Counted from the first letter of the stretch, positions 27,634 through 37,270 are shown. The stretch is DNA of 64,000 nt from Alphaproteobacteria bacterium (GCA_030066595.1 JASJBI010000031.1:150445-214444), one strand, 5' to 3'. Program-made: numbers and translations. Notes: generated from the letters alone by a model not told the origin.

Positions 27634-29042
27634 GCGCGCTCGTCCCGCTTGCCACGAATCGACTGAGCCGACGAAGACGCGCGGGGCCGCACTGCGGCGC
27701 CGTAGCGCCAGCGGTCCAGCAGCCAAAACACGCCTGCAGCCAAGAGAATGTCGAGCATGGGCTCGAAGGACAGCCGCGCCTCGAGCCCGATCACTGGACC
27801 GCTCACCACGAGCAGGTAGAAGGGCGGTGACAAGGCCACCAACAGCCGGGCCGCCGGCGCCGGGCGGCGCCAGCGAATCAACGCCACCACCGCGAACAGG
27901 CGGCACACGCCGGTGAACAGCGCGCCCGCGACCACCGCGACCGCAAACAGTCCGCTTCCCGCGATGAACGCCCAGATCTTGTGCGCCGGGTTGACCCCTG
28001 GTGTCGCGAAGAAGCGGGGCCGGTCCATCTGCTGCACGGGCGGTAGGACGAACATCGCCGGCGCAAGCAGATTGATCGTCAGGCCGGCAGCCCAAGCCGT
28101 CGCCAGGGCCCCAACCCCGGCGTCGGCCATGACGGACCGCGCCGCCGCCCCCTCCAGCGCGGCAACGGAGAACGGGTTGTCCGGCGGCTGGCCGCCGCCG
28201 CGGGCGGCCCGCTCTTGCGACCGTCGTTCTTCGAGCAGGGCGATCGCTTCCGCGCGCGGCAGGCCCGATCCCAGTTCCAGGACCGCCGGCGCGGTCCGCT
28301 GGTACAGCAGGGCGGCGACTTCCGTGCTGAGCCGGGCGTGGCCCCAGTCCCGCTGGTGGGCGACATAGGCCGGACCAACCAGGATCGCCAGGACCAACGC
28401 GGCCGCGACGGCATGGCCCGTGGCGATCTTGGCAGTCGTGCCGATGTGCCAAGCGGCCGCGACCGGGACGACGAGCAGCAGGAGAGCCAGCGGCGCCAGG
28501 ATGGGCACCGTCAGCCAGCCCGCAGCCAAGCAGGCCCCGGCGGCGATAATTGTGCCCAAGGATGGCCGGCCCAAATAGCGCAGCACCAACAAGACGCTTC
28601 CGAGCAACAGCAGCAACAGCAGGCTGCCTCGATCGACCAGCGCCGCATGCGCGATCATGTTGAGGTTGACCGAGGCGAGGAAACCGGCGGGAACGGCAAG
28701 GCGCGCGCTCAGCGATCCGGCCAGGACTGCGACCAGAACGCAGGCGAGCGCGTCGAGGAGCAGCTGCGCCGCAACCGGGTAGAGCCGATTCTCGCCGAAG
28801 GCCGCCTGGAAGGCCGCGAGCCAGGCCGCATAACCCGGACCGCGCGCGAGAAAAGACTGGGGCCGATCTTGGCCCGCAGGAATCGCGAGACGGCCGGTCT
28901 CGACCAAGCTGGATGCGGCCTGTTCGTAGAGGCCCGAATCCCGGCTGCGCAGACTGTCGGGGGTTTCGTAGAAGGCCGCCAGGTAGACGGAGCGGACAGC
29001 AAGCGCGACCAGAAAGATCAGGAGCGCGGCCTGGCGGGACAT
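27624..29042 (-). CDS. Polytopic membrane protein, GT39/ArnT-like glycosyltransferase
   Basis: 472 aa with about 10 hydrophobic helices. After the first span comes YETPDSLRSRDSGLYEQAAS, where the Asp-rich lumenal loop corresponds to the catalytic loop of GT39/ArnT-type lipid-linked sugar transferases, followed by RGPGYAAWLAAFQAAFG. The long extracytoplasmic segment (about residues 245-300) has RAEAIALLEERRSQERA. Predicted to use a polyprenyl-phosphate sugar outside the membrane; the acceptor is unknown. A second protein of this type is encoded at 37301. The upstream partner gene ends 9 nt before its start. Confidence 0.72.
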   Translation of the reverse strand: MSRQAALLIFLVALAVRSVYLAAFYETPDSLRSRDSGLYEQAASSLVETGRLAIPAGQDRPQSFLARGPGYAAWLAAFQAAFGENRLYPVAAQLLLDALACVLVAVLAGSLSARLAVPAGFLASVNLNMIAHAALVDRGSLLLLLLLGSVLLVLRYLGRPSLGTIIAAGACLAAGWLTVPILAPLALLLLVVPVAAAWHIGTTAKIATGHAVAAALVLAILVGPAYVAHQRDWGHARLSTEVAALLYQRTAPAVLELGSGLPRAEAIALLEERRSQERAARGGGQPPDNPFSVAALEGAAARSVMADAGVGALATAWAAGLTINLLAPAMFVLPPVQQMDRPRFFATPGVNPAHKIWAFIAGSGLFAVAVVAGALFTGVCRLFAVVALIRWRRPAPAARLLVALSPPFYLLVVSGPVIGLEARLSFEPMLDILLAAGVFWLLDRWRYGAAVRPRASSSAQSIRGKRDERAQT

Positions 29043-29051
29043 CCCCTACGC

Positions 29052-30032
29052 TTATCCGGGCCGGTCGCCGCGCGGCTTAAGTACGCCGGCGGCCAACTCG
29101 GACAAGCCCCCCGCGCGAGCCTCGCGACGTCCGGTCGCCAGCCATACGGCACCGCCCGGGAGCCCGACCGCCATGACCACGAGGCCGAACACCACCGACA
29201 ACACGAAGGCCTGATCCGGGGCTACGCCGACAAACCCGAACGCGGTCACCATGGCGCCCTCGCGCACGCCCCAACCGGCGATGGTGATCGGGATCATGCT
29301 GACCAGGATGACTGGCGGCACAAGAACCACGCAGGTCATGGCGTCGACCTGGATGTTCATGGCCCGGGCCAACAGGAAGACGACCAGCGCGACAACGACA
29401 TGAATGCACGCAGAAATCAGCAACACCGGGAGCGCGCAGCGCGGGTGAAGAAACAGCCGACGGGCATCCGCGGACAACAGCGCCGCGGCGCGCGTGATGC
29501 GCCATCGGCGCAGGCCCTCAGGCAGCCGATCGAACATCAAGAGCGCCGCCCATCCGGCGAGGCCGAGCATGATAATCGCAACGATCGGCCAGCCGGGCGC
29601 TTGGCCGGACACCAGCTCGAGGATCATCGGCAACCCAGCGGCGGCCAGCAGCAGCAGGGCCACCAGGGCCGCCAGCCGGTCCAGGATTACGCTGTGCGCG
29701 GCCAAGGCCAGATCGAACCCGGCCCGATAGATCCGCCAAATCCGGGCCGCGTCCCCGCCCACAGATGAGGGCAGTGTCTGGTTGAAGAACAGCCCGATGA
29801 GCACGATCTCCCAGCACTTGCGCAACGCCACCCTGCGGCGAAACGCCCGAAACACGAAGGTCCATCGCCAAGCCTGGACCAACGACAGGGCGAACAGGAT
29901 CAAGACGGCCAGGATCGGCCCCTGAATCGACACATGCGCCAGATGCTGGAGCAGCGATTCGGCATCGAAGCTGCGCACCAGAACCCAGATAAGGATGGCG
30001 GATATGCCTAATTTGAGGATCAGCTTGGGCAC
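29052..30032 (-). CDS. Lysylphosphatidylglycerol synthetase-type transmembrane protein (UPF0104 family)
   Basis: 326 aa from GTG 30032, which has GGGGGAAG nine nt upstream and opens at the first membrane helix (VPKLILKLGISAILIWVLVR). A longer form from ATG 30113 is possible. About eight spans. Family motifs are WRWTFVFRAF, FFNQTLPSSVGGDAARIWRIYRAG, VILDRLAALVALL and IPITIAGWGVREGAMV. Lipid flippase-like proteins of this class often accompany glycosyltransferases in glycan loci. Translationally close to the GT39-like gene downstream. Confidence 0.82.
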   Translation of the reverse strand: MPKLILKLGISAILIWVLVRSFDAESLLQHLAHVSIQGPILAVLILFALSLVQAWRWTFVFRAFRRRVALRKCWEIVLIGLFFNQTLPSSVGGDAARIWRIYRAGFDLALAAHSVILDRLAALVALLLLAAAGLPMILELVSGQAPGWPIVAIIMLGLAGWAALLMFDRLPEGLRRWRITRAAALLSADARRLFLHPRCALPVLLISACIHVVVALVVFLLARAMNIQVDAMTCVVLVPPVILVSMIPITIAGWGVREGAMVTAFGFVGVAPDQAFVLSVVFGLVVMAVGLPGGAVWLATGRREARAGGLSELAAGVLKPRGDRPG

Positions 30033-30149
30033 GAGCGGCGACTTCCCCCGCTTCAACGGCGAGCCGCATACCTGCGTTTGTTGGAGAATTGTTGATATCA
30101 GGTGCAGCACCATAGCGGCAAGGCGCGCCCTGGCAAGCGGCCCGTTCGG

Positions 30150-30179
30150 TTGAAGCCGGACAGGCGTCGCCGCTATGCT
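30150..30179 (+). promoter_or_regulatory. Possible promoter of the rfb operon
   Basis: TTGAAG (30150-30155) and TATGCT (30174-30179) are separated by 18 bp and lie 62 bp upstream of rfbB. Each box matches 4 of 6 consensus bases. Weak, but correctly placed in the divergent gap. Confidence 0.3.
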
Positions 30180-30240
30180 AAGGCGCCAAGCCCAAGGGCC
30201 GTCGGCACCGGCTCGATACAGCCCAACGCAAGCGAGGTTC

Positions 30241-31311
30241 ATGACAACATTCCTGGTCACCGGAGGCGCCGGGTTCATCGGCAGTAACTTCGTCCTGGGG
30301 GCGCTGTCGCAGGGCGTGCGCGTGGTCAACCTGGACGCGTTGACCTATGCCGGGAACCTGGACAGTCTCGCCGATGTCAGCGAGTCCACGGCGCATGTCT
30401 TCGTGCATGGCTCGATCAACGACCGGCCGCTGCTGGACGACCTGTTCGCCGAACACCGGCCGGACGCGGTCATCAACTTGGCCGCCGAATCTCATGTCGA
30501 CCGATCCATCGACACGCCCGAGACCTTTGTCGCGACGAATGTCGACGGCGCCTTCACGTTGCTGGAGGCGGCCCTGCAGCACTGGCGAGAACTTCCCGGC
30601 GACGCAAAGGACCGGTTTCGCCTGGTGCATGTCTCGACCGACGAAGTCTATGGCTCGATCGAACAGGGGTACTTCACCGAATCCAGCCCATATGCGCCCA
30701 GCTCGCCCTACGCGGCGTCAAAGGCGGCGGCCGATCACCTGGCGCGCGCCTATCATCGGACCTACGGGTTTCCGGCCATCGTGACGAATTGCGGCAACAA
30801 CTACGGACCGCGCCAGTTCCCCGAGAAGCTGATCCCGCTGATGATCCTGAATGCCCTCGACGACAAGCCGCTGCCGCTCTACGGCGACGGCGGCCATACG
30901 CGGGACTGGATCCATGTGGAGGATCACTGCAGCGCGCTCATGCGGGTCATCACCGACGGCCGCCCGGGCGAGACATACCTGATTGGCGGGGCCGGCGGCG
31001 AGCGGACTAACCGGGACGTTGTCGAGCGCCTTTGCGGCGTTCTGGACGAGATCCGACCGCGACCCGGCGATGGACGTCACGCCGAGCTGATCGCCCGGGT
31101 CACGGATCGGCCGGGCCACGACCGCCGCTACGCCATCGACGCGGAAAAGACGCGTCGCGAGCTCGGCTGGCAGCCGGAGATAGCGTTCGAGGACGGGCTT
31201 CGTCAGACCGTTCGCTGGTATATCGACAACCGGTCGTGGTGGGAGAAGATCCGGGCCGGCAGCTATCGCGGCGAGCGCCTGGGGCTCGACCGGGCTGCGG
31301 CGGGGACATAA
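30241..31311 (+). CDS. rfbB: dTDP-glucose 4,6-dehydratase
   Basis: 356 aa extended SDR. Second step of dTDP-L-rhamnose synthesis. The NAD motif TGGAGFIGSNF is at residues 7-17. STDEVYGSIEQGYF (catalytic Thr, Asp, Glu), YAASKAAADHLARAY with the Tyr-x3-Lys pair, NCGNNYGPRQFPEKLIP, and YGDGGHTRDWIHVEDHC follow. ATG 30241 has GAGGTTC in front; a longer frame from 30175 adds non-family sequence. It heads the four-gene rhamnose operon rfbBACD, spaced 6 nt, 1 nt and -4 nt. Confidence 0.96.
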   Translation: MTTFLVTGGAGFIGSNFVLGALSQGVRVVNLDALTYAGNLDSLADVSESTAHVFVHGSINDRPLLDDLFAEHRPDAVINLAAESHVDRSIDTPETFVATNVDGAFTLLEAALQHWRELPGDAKDRFRLVHVSTDEVYGSIEQGYFTESSPYAPSSPYAASKAAADHLARAYHRTYGFPAIVTNCGNNYGPRQFPEKLIPLMILNALDDKPLPLYGDGGHTRDWIHVEDHCSALMRVITDGRPGETYLIGGAGGERTNRDVVERLCGVLDEIRPRPGDGRHAELIARVTDRPGHDRRYAIDAEKTRRELGWQPEIAFEDGLRQTVRWYIDNRSWWEKIRAGSYRGERLGLDRAAAGT

Positions 31312-31317
31312 GGGCCG

Positions 31318-32196
31318 ATGGCGCGGAAGGGAATCGTTCTCGCCGGAGGCTCAGGCACCCGTCTGTACCCGGTGACGCGAAGCCTGTCGAAGCAGGCGCT
31401 CCCGGTCTACGACAAGCCGATGATCTATTACCCGCTGTCGTCGCTGATGATCGCAGGCATCCGGGAAATCCTGGTCATCTCGACGCCGCGCGACCTGCCC
31501 GGCTTTCAGGCGCTGCTGGGCACAGGCGACGATTTCGGTCTCGAGCTGCAGTATGCCGAACAGCCCGCGCCGGAGGGACTGGCCCAGGCGTTTCTAATCG
31601 GTGCCGAGTTCATCGGAGAGGACCCGGTCACCCTGGTCCTCGGCGACAACATCTTCTATGGCCGCGGCCTCGGCGCGGTGCTCAGATCCGCCGCCGACCG
31701 CCCGACCGGCGCGACCATATTCGGCTACCCGGTCCAGGATCCCCAGCGCTACGGCGTGGTCGAGGTCGACGAACAGGACCGGGCCATCAGCATCGAGGAA
31801 AAACCGAAGAAACCGAAATCCCGGCTGGCCGTCACGGGGCTCTACTTCTACGACAACGACGTGGTCGAGATCGCCCGCGGGATCCGGCCGTCGGCGCGCG
31901 GCGAGCTCGAAATCACGGACGTAAACAGAACCTATCTGGAGCGGGGCGATCTGCATGTCGAGCAATTGGGCCGCGGCTATGCCTGGCTCGACATGGGAAC
32001 CCAGGATTCGCTGCTCGACGCCGCGAACTTCATCGCCACCATCGAACGCCGCCAGGGCATGAAGGTCGCCTGCCTCGAGGAGATCGCCTGGCGGCAGGGT
32101 TGGATCGATGCGGATCGACTGCGCGCCATCGCCGAGCCGATGCGTGCATCGGACTACGGGCAGTATCTGATCGGTCTGCCCGAGGATTTCGCCTGA
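31318..32196 (+). CDS. rfbA: Glucose-1-phosphate thymidylyltransferase
   Basis: 292 aa. It makes dTDP-glucose from dTTP and glucose 1-phosphate. [20 protein letters not shown] at the N-terminus is the nucleotidyltransferase signature, with [25 protein letters not shown] (metal Asp), [20 protein letters not shown] and [14 protein letters not shown]. Length is normal. One nt separates its stop from the rfbC start. Confidence 0.96.
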   Translation: MARKGIVLAGGSGTRLYPVTRSLSKQALPVYDKPMIYYPLSSLMIAGIREILVISTPRDLPGFQALLGTGDDFGLELQYAEQPAPEGLAQAFLIGAEFIGEDPVTLVLGDNIFYGRGLGAVLRSAADRPTGATIFGYPVQDPQRYGVVEVDEQDRAISIEEKPKKPKSRLAVTGLYFYDNDVVEIARGIRPSARGELEITDVNRTYLERGDLHVEQLGRGYAWLDMGTQDSLLDAANFIATIERRQGMKVACLEEIAWRQGWIDADRLRAIAEPMRASDYGQYLIGLPEDFA

Positions 32197-32197
32197 G

Positions 32198-32761
32198 ATG
32201 CGGGTCACCGAAGCAGAGCTACCGGGCGTTCTAATCCTGGAGCCGGATGTCTTCGGAGATGCCCGCGGGTTCTTTATGGAGACCTGGAAGGCGGCCCCCT
32301 ATGCGGAGATCCTGGGGACATCCGCCTTCGTCCAGGACAACCTGTCGCGCTCCACAAAGGGCGTGCTGCGCGGCCTGCACTACCAGACCCCACACGAGCA
32401 GGGCAAGCTGGTGTGGGCGGCCCGGGGGCGCATCTTCGACGTGGCCGTCGACCTGCGGGAGGGATCGCCGAGTTTCGGAAGATGGGCCGGCGTCGAACTC
32501 AGCGACGAGAACCACCGGCAGTTCTGGATTCCACCAGGCTACGCGCACGGTTTCCTGACGCTCTCGGATGTGGCGGACGTCGCCTACAAATGCACTGAGG
32601 TCTACGCGCCGGAGAGCGAACACGTGCTGCGCTGGGACGACCCCGACATGGCCATCGCCTGGCCGGACTGCGGGCCGGCGGGACCTCAGCTGTCGTCCAA
32701 GGATTCGCAGGGCAAGAGCCTCAGGGAGGCGGTGCTGCCGACCTACCGGGACGACGCGTGA
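32198..32761 (+). CDS. rfbC: dTDP-4-dehydrorhamnose 3,5-epimerase
   Basis: 187 aa cupin. Third step of dTDP-rhamnose synthesis. Motifs are VLILEPDVFGDARGFFMETW, FVQDNLSRSTKGVLRGLHYQ (catalytic His), GRIFDVAVDLREGSPSFGRW and FWIPPGYAHGFLTLSDVADV followed by AYKC. ATG 32198 is 1 nt after the rfbA stop (TGAGATG). Its TGA overlaps the GTG start of rfbD. Confidence 0.96.
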   Translation: MRVTEAELPGVLILEPDVFGDARGFFMETWKAAPYAEILGTSAFVQDNLSRSTKGVLRGLHYQTPHEQGKLVWAARGRIFDVAVDLREGSPSFGRWAGVELSDENHRQFWIPPGYAHGFLTLSDVADVAYKCTEVYAPESEHVLRWDDPDMAIAWPDCGPAGPQLSSKDSQGKSLREAVLPTYRDDA

Positions 32762-33648
32762 GCATTCTCCTGATCGGTGCGAGCGGCCAGCTGGGCGGCG
32801 CGCTGGCGCCCGCGCTCGCTGGCCTGGGCACGGTCTTCTCCCCGGGCCGCCAGGAACTGGATCTCGCCGATCCCGAGGGCGCCGCCCGGTGCGTGCGTGC
32901 GCTGGCGCCGGACCTGATCGTCAACGCCGGCGCCTACACCGCGGTCGATCAGGCCGAGTCGGAGCCGGAGCTGGCCATGACGATCAACGGCGCCGCACCA
33001 GGCGCGATCGCCGCCGCGGCGCGGGACCTGAAGGCCGCCCTGGTGCACTACTCGACCGATTATGTGTTCGACGGCACCAAGACCGAGCCCTATCGCGAGG
33101 ACGACGCGACCAATCCCTTGAACGCATACGGACGCAGCAAGCGGGCTGGCGAGCTGGCCATCGCCGCCGCCGGCGCGGCGCATCTCATCCTGCGCACGAG
33201 CTGGCTCTACGGCGCCAAAGGACGGAATTTCGTGCACACCATGCTGCGGCTCGGCGCGGAGCGCGAGACCCTGACCGTCGTACAGGATCAGATCGGCGCC
33301 CCGACCAGCGTCGGCGCGGTTGCCGATGCCACGGCGCAGATCCTCGCCCAATCGCGGGGAAACCCGCAGGGCTACCTGGCGGCAACGGGCGGCATCGTCA
33401 ACCTCTGCTGCCGCGGCGAGACCAGCTGGCATGGCTTTGCCACGGCGATCTTCGATGAGGCGCGGAAGCGCGGCATGCCGCTTCGTGTTTCCGAGGTGAC
33501 ACCCATCGCCACCGAGGATTTCCCGACGGCGGCGCGGCGGCCGCTCAACTCACGCCTCGATCTGACGCGGCTCAAGGATCGTTTCGGGCTGGAAACACCG
33601 GACTGGCGCACGGCCCTGGCGGCGGTCATGGCGGAAATCGCCGCCTAG
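32758..33648 (+). CDS. rfbD: dTDP-4-dehydrorhamnose reductase
   Basis: 296 aa SDR from GTG 32758 (GTGA overlap with rfbC). It reduces the 4-keto group to give dTDP-L-rhamnose. LLIGASGQLGGALAPAL is the NADPH motif. NAGAYTAVDQAESEPELAMT, STDYVFDGTKTEPYRE, NPLNAYGRSKRAGE (Tyr-x3-Lys) and RTSWLYGAKGRNFVHTML are family marks. It ends 3 nt inside the convergent esterase gene (33645). Confidence 0.95.
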   Translation: MSILLIGASGQLGGALAPALAGLGTVFSPGRQELDLADPEGAARCVRALAPDLIVNAGAYTAVDQAESEPELAMTINGAAPGAIAAAARDLKAALVHYSTDYVFDGTKTEPYREDDATNPLNAYGRSKRAGELAIAAAGAAHLILRTSWLYGAKGRNFVHTMLRLGAERETLTVVQDQIGAPTSVGAVADATAQILAQSRGNPQGYLAATGGIVNLCCRGETSWHGFATAIFDEARKRGMPLRVSEVTPIATEDFPTAARRPLNSRLDLTRLKDRFGLETPDWRTALAAVMAEIAA

Positions 33649-34772
33649 GCGCTGTCTCGGATCTCCAGGAAGTTCGCCCAGGCGAGATCGGGATAGAACC
33701 GGTGCCCGCCTTCGGCCCGCACCGCGCGCAGGGCGTCTCCGGTGCCGAGCGCCTCGTAGACGGACCGGGCGCTTTCGATGACCTTGGCGACACCGGCGTA
33801 GGGCCAGATGTGGTCCTTGTCGCCGGAGATCGCGAGCACCGGCCGCGGCGCGATCAGGCCGACGACGTCGTCGTATTCCAGCCAGTTGAGGATACCGGGG
33901 ATGACGTTCTGGCCCGACGAATCGTTGCGCAGCGCGATCGACTCCCGAATCAGTCCGACGCAGCCGCCGGCGAGCACAGCGCCGATCCGCGTATCCAGAG
34001 CGGCCGCGAAGACGGCCGAGGTGCCGCCGGACGAATTCCCCATGACGTGAATGCGGCCCGGCTCGAAGCTCTCGGGCTGCTGGGTCAGCCAGTCGACGAC
34101 CGAGGACACGTCGCGCACCCGTTCGCCCAAGAGCGTGCGCCCCAGCAGCAGGGCATGGTTCGCCGCATCGATGCAGGGATCGCCGGACACCCGAGGCAGC
34201 GCCCGCTCCCGCCGCTCGCCGAAACAGGACTGCTCGACGCAGACGGCCGCATAGCCGTGGCGCACCGCCTGGCGGGCGTAGTCCTTGCCATTCGCCACGT
34301 GGATCGGGTCCGCCGGCATCAGCGCCTCGCCCCAGGAGAGATGCGCGCCCGAGTTGGTGCCCTGCAGACAGACCATCGCGGGCAGCGGCCGCTCCGCTTG
34401 GCTCGGGCGCAGGATGGTCACCGGAATGTCCGATCCTTCGCCGACCCGGAGATAGATTTTGCGGCGCACGAGCCCGTTCTCGGTCGGGAAATCCTGCGCA
34501 TAGACACACTCCGGCGTCGCCCGCGCTTGCGTATAGCCGGTCAGCTCCGCGAGCTTCTCCCGCGCGACCGCCTGCCACTGGGACGGATCCTGAATGCCCG
34601 CGTGCCGCCAAGCGAGCTGCAGGGGCGCGTCTCCGTATGCGGCGGTATGAGCCTGGCTCGGGCTCAAATGCGCGCCGTCGGGCGGGGCAGGATACGGGTT
34701 GAAGTCTCCCGTGAGACGGATCGCAAAGCGGCGTCTCGCCGCCAGCAGCTTGGCAGTGAGCCAGGGCGTCAT
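33645..34772 (-). CDS. Alpha/beta hydrolase (acetyl-esterase-like)
   Basis: 375 aa with no signal peptide. The nucleophile motif GNSSGG sits in HVMGNSSGGTSAVFAAALD, the acid in LAISGDKDHIWPYAG, and the base in AEGGHRFYP. The 60-residue N-terminal arm and CLQGTNSGAHLSWGE (oxyanion region) resemble large acetylxylan-esterase or dienelactone-hydrolase-like enzymes. Cytoplasmic location is unexpected for trimming an exported glycan, so it may edit nucleotide-sugar or lipid-linked intermediates. Convergent with rfbD (4-nt overlap). Confidence 0.78.
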   Translation of the reverse strand: MTPWLTAKLLAARRRFAIRLTGDFNPYPAPPDGAHLSPSQAHTAAYGDAPLQLAWRHAGIQDPSQWQAVAREKLAELTGYTQARATPECVYAQDFPTENGLVRRKIYLRVGEGSDIPVTILRPSQAERPLPAMVCLQGTNSGAHLSWGEALMPADPIHVANGKDYARQAVRHGYAAVCVEQSCFGERRERALPRVSGDPCIDAANHALLLGRTLLGERVRDVSSVVDWLTQQPESFEPGRIHVMGNSSGGTSAVFAAALDTRIGAVLAGGCVGLIRESIALRNDSSGQNVIPGILNWLEYDDVVGLIAPRPVLAISGDKDHIWPYAGVAKVIESARSVYEALGTGDALRAVRAEGGHRFYPDLAWANFLEIRDSA

Positions 34773-34856
34773 GGCCGCAGACTCTGGGGGAAGGCCTGCC
34801 GACCGTCAATCGGCGCCTCAGGTAATTTTCGTTGCAAAGATGGGTGTGCGTTGAAA

Positions 34857-34872
34857 GACTGCGGCCGCAGTC
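34857..34872. promoter_or_regulatory. 16-bp perfect palindrome upstream of the oxygenase gene
   Basis: GACTGCGGCCGCAGTC is a perfect palindrome ending 25 bp before the chosen start of the 2OG oxygenase and just 1 bp before an alternative ATG. In a GC-rich genome such a NotI-containing palindrome may be chance; an operator is possible because of its location between divergent genes. Confidence 0.35.
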
Positions 34873-34897
34873 GATGGCTGGGCCCTTACCCAAGGCA

Positions 34898-35710
34898 ATG
34901 CTGAACTTCGAGAGGCTAGACGGAATCGCGGAGAGCCGCGCAGCGGAGTTCGCCTCGGCCGAACCTTATCCGCATGTGGTCATCGATGATTTCCTGCCCG
35001 CCTCGGTCGCCGAGGAAGTCTGGGCAGAATTCGCCGTGACCAAGCACGGCTGGACGCATTACCATCACTACAACGAGAAAAAGCTGGCGCTGACCGACAC
35101 CGCAAAGATGGGTCCGGCTACGCGCGACGTGTTCGACGCCCTGATGTCGGACCGGTTCGTCGGGTTCGTCCAGCGCCTGACCGGCATCGAAGGCCTGATA
35201 TCCGACCCGGATCTTGACGGCGCCGGCATGCACCAGATCATGCCCGGCGGATTCCTCAACGTGCACACCGACTTCCTGTCGCACACCAAGCACCGCCACT
35301 GGAGCCGTCAAGTCAACCTGCTGATATACTTCAACAAAAATTGGCATGCGGACTGGATGGGCGATCTCGAGCTTTGGGACGCGGACATGTCCCGCTGCGT
35401 CCGCTCCGTGGCGCCGACCTTCAACCGCTGCGTCCTGTTTCATACGCGCAAGAGGTCTTTCCACGGCCACCCGCACAAGCTGGCCTGTCCTGAGGGCGAG
35501 AGCCGAAAATCCGTGGCGCTCTACTATTTCCGGAACGAGGGCAGCGTCCGCGAGCTGTCACCCACCAACTACCAGCCCCTGCCCGACGACCCACCTGTCA
35601 AAAAGGCGCTGGTCGCGGCGGACCGGACGCTGCTGAGGGCGTATTCCTGGATGAAGCGCTACACCGGCCTGACCGACGGCGCCATCGATCGTTTCCTCAG
35701 GCGCTTCTGA
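34898..35710 (+). CDS. 2-oxoglutarate/Fe(II)-dependent oxygenase (prolyl 4-hydroxylase-like)
   Basis: 270 aa double-stranded beta-helix protein. The iron ligands are His123-x-Asp125 in FLNVHTDFLSH and His189 in KRSFHGHPH, with Arg203/Lys204 (ESRKSVALYYF) for 2-oxoglutarate. The N-terminal EPYPHVVIDDFLPASVAEEV is typical of P4Hc-type enzymes. Members near glycan genes are thought to hydroxylate a sugar, lipid or peptide intermediate. Start 34898 is chosen since it opens directly on LNFERLDGI; ATG 34874 is an alternative. The gene is 10 nt from the convergent glycosyltransferase-methyltransferase fusion. Confidence 0.86.
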   Translation: MLNFERLDGIAESRAAEFASAEPYPHVVIDDFLPASVAEEVWAEFAVTKHGWTHYHHYNEKKLALTDTAKMGPATRDVFDALMSDRFVGFVQRLTGIEGLISDPDLDGAGMHQIMPGGFLNVHTDFLSHTKHRHWSRQVNLLIYFNKNWHADWMGDLELWDADMSRCVRSVAPTFNRCVLFHTRKRSFHGHPHKLACPEGESRKSVALYYFRNEGSVRELSPTNYQPLPDDPPVKKALVAADRTLLRAYSWMKRYTGLTDGAIDRFLRRF

Positions 35711-35719
35711 CAGTCGGTC

Positions 35720-37270
35720 CTATTCCGCGGCGTCGCGTGCGGGCATCCGGCCGGCCCGTGCCGCGCTTTCCCGATGCGCCGTGCCGAGCAGATAGCTCAG
35801 CGAGGGCAGCGGACGCACCACCATGAACATCTGATACGAGAACAGCGTCTTGGACAGCCGGATCAGCAGCTGGTTGAGCCCTAGGACGGCCCGGGCGAAC
35901 CAGTTTTCTCCGAGGGCAAGCGGAAACGGCGCGGGGACACCACGGACCTCGGTGACGGAAAACCCCGCCTGCTCGAACATCCTGCGCAGGCTGGCAAATG
36001 TGAACAGCCGCGTGTGATCCAGGTCGAGGATGCCGCGTTTGCCGTAGTTGAACTGCCCGAGCAACAGCATGAGGCGGGCCATGGCGAAGCCAATGTTGCC
36101 GGAGCTTACGAGCAGGGTGACCTCCGGCGACGTCTTGGCTGCCTGGGCAAGCGATTCGACGAAGCGCTCGGGGTATTTCAAGTGCTCGATGACATCGAGC
36201 ATCAGGACCACGTCGAAATCGGCCAACTCGACGGGCAGTGCTTTGGCGTTCAGGTCATGCTGGATGAAGCGGTCCAGACCCGCGGTTTTCGGGTCGACGG
36301 GGTAGGCGTCGATGCCGGTCACCCGACAGCCCTTCTCGTGCAGAGCCCGGCTGACATAGCCGCTCGCGCAGCCGATATCCAGCACCCGCTGGCCGGGCGC
36401 GACCCGCTCAACCGCGAAAGAGTGCGGGCTGGGGAAGCCAAGCTTGGGCGTGTAATGCTCGAACCCCTCGGGACGAACGTCGAAATTGCGCCGATAGAAC
36501 ACGCCCCAACCTTGGGCGCGGGCGACGAAGGTCGCCCAAACCACGTCCCAGGCATAGCGCAGACCATCCACATGGCAGATCTCGTCGCCGTAATAGGTGG
36601 GGATCGGCAGCTCACGAATCCTGTGTCCGGCAAACAGGAACTGGATGATGATCTCCGTGTCGAAATGGAACACGTTGGTGTTGAGATGGAACGGGACCGC
36701 CTTGAGGGCCGCCACCGAGTAGATCCGGTAGCCGGAATGGAATTCGGAGAGCGCGGAGCCGAGCATTAGGTTCTGATAGGTCGTCAGCACCTTGTTGCCG
36801 ACGAACTTGTAGAGCGGCATGCCGCCCTTGCGGGCACCGCCCCGGGTCAGCATGCGCGAGCCGAAGACCGCCTCTGCCTCACCGTCGAGCAAAGGCTGCA
36901 GGAGCTCCGGGAGGCATTCGGGCGCATATTGACCGTCGCCGTGCAACAACGCGACATAGTCGAACCCGTTCTCGATGGCGTACTGGAATCCGATCTTCTG
37001 ATTGCCGCCATAGCCCTGATTGACCGGATTGAACAGGACCGTCAGCTTGAAGGGCAGCTCGCTCGCATCGTGTGTCTCGCGCCCTTTCTCGAAGGTGCGA
37101 TCCTGCGAGGCGTCATCGATGATCAGGACTTCCGTCTCGCAGCTCTGCAGCGCTTCCGGAATCCGGCGCAGCACGCTCTGGATCGTCTTCTCCGCGTTGT
37201 ACGCGACGATGAAGATCAGTACGCGGGGCTTTTTGCGAGCAGGTTCTGCCAACGATCGAAATCCCTGCAA
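35720..37270 (-). CDS. Glycosyltransferase family 2 / SAM methyltransferase fusion
   Basis: 516 aa. Residues 1-235 are a DPM1-like GT-A domain (IFIVAYNAEKTIQSVLRRIP, IIDDASQDRT, NPVNQGYGGNQKIG, LLHGDGQYAPE, EFHSGYRIYS). Residues 285-420 are a class I methyltransferase (VLDIGCASGYVSRALHEKG, DVVLMLDVIEHLKYPERFVE). The hydrophobic tail near 450-480 may touch the membrane. The GT2 part resembles dolichol/undecaprenyl-phosphate hexose synthases that supply GT39-type enzymes, and two GT39-like proteins are encoded in this locus. Whether the methyltransferase acts on the same sugar is unknown. Confidence 0.88.
   Translation of the reverse strand: MQGFRSLAEPARKKPRVLIFIVAYNAEKTIQSVLRRIPEALQSCETEVLIIDDASQDRTFEKGRETHDASELPFKLTVLFNPVNQGYGGNQKIGFQYAIENGFDYVALLHGDGQYAPECLPELLQPLLDGEAEAVFGSRMLTRGGARKGGMPLYKFVGNKVLTTYQNLMLGSALSEFHSGYRIYSVAALKAVPFHLNTNVFHFDTEIIIQFLFAGHRIRELPIPTYYGDEICHVDGLRYAWDVVWATFVARAQGWGVFYRRNFDVRPEGFEHYTPKLGFPSPHSFAVERVAPGQRVLDIGCASGYVSRALHEKGCRVTGIDAYPVDPKTAGLDRFIQHDLNAKALPVELADFDVVLMLDVIEHLKYPERFVESLAQAAKTSPEVTLLVSSGNIGFAMARLMLLLGQFNYGKRGILDLDHTRLFTFASLRRMFEQAGFSVTEVRGVPAPFPLALGENWFARAVLGLNQLLIRLSKTLFSYQMFMVVRPLPSLSYLLGTAHRESAARAGRMPARDAAE

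Noticed and set aside
28215..29768. 517-codon open frame on the + strand
   Set aside because: Antisense to two recognised membrane-protein genes; the translation is Gln/Arg-rich and lacks any domain.
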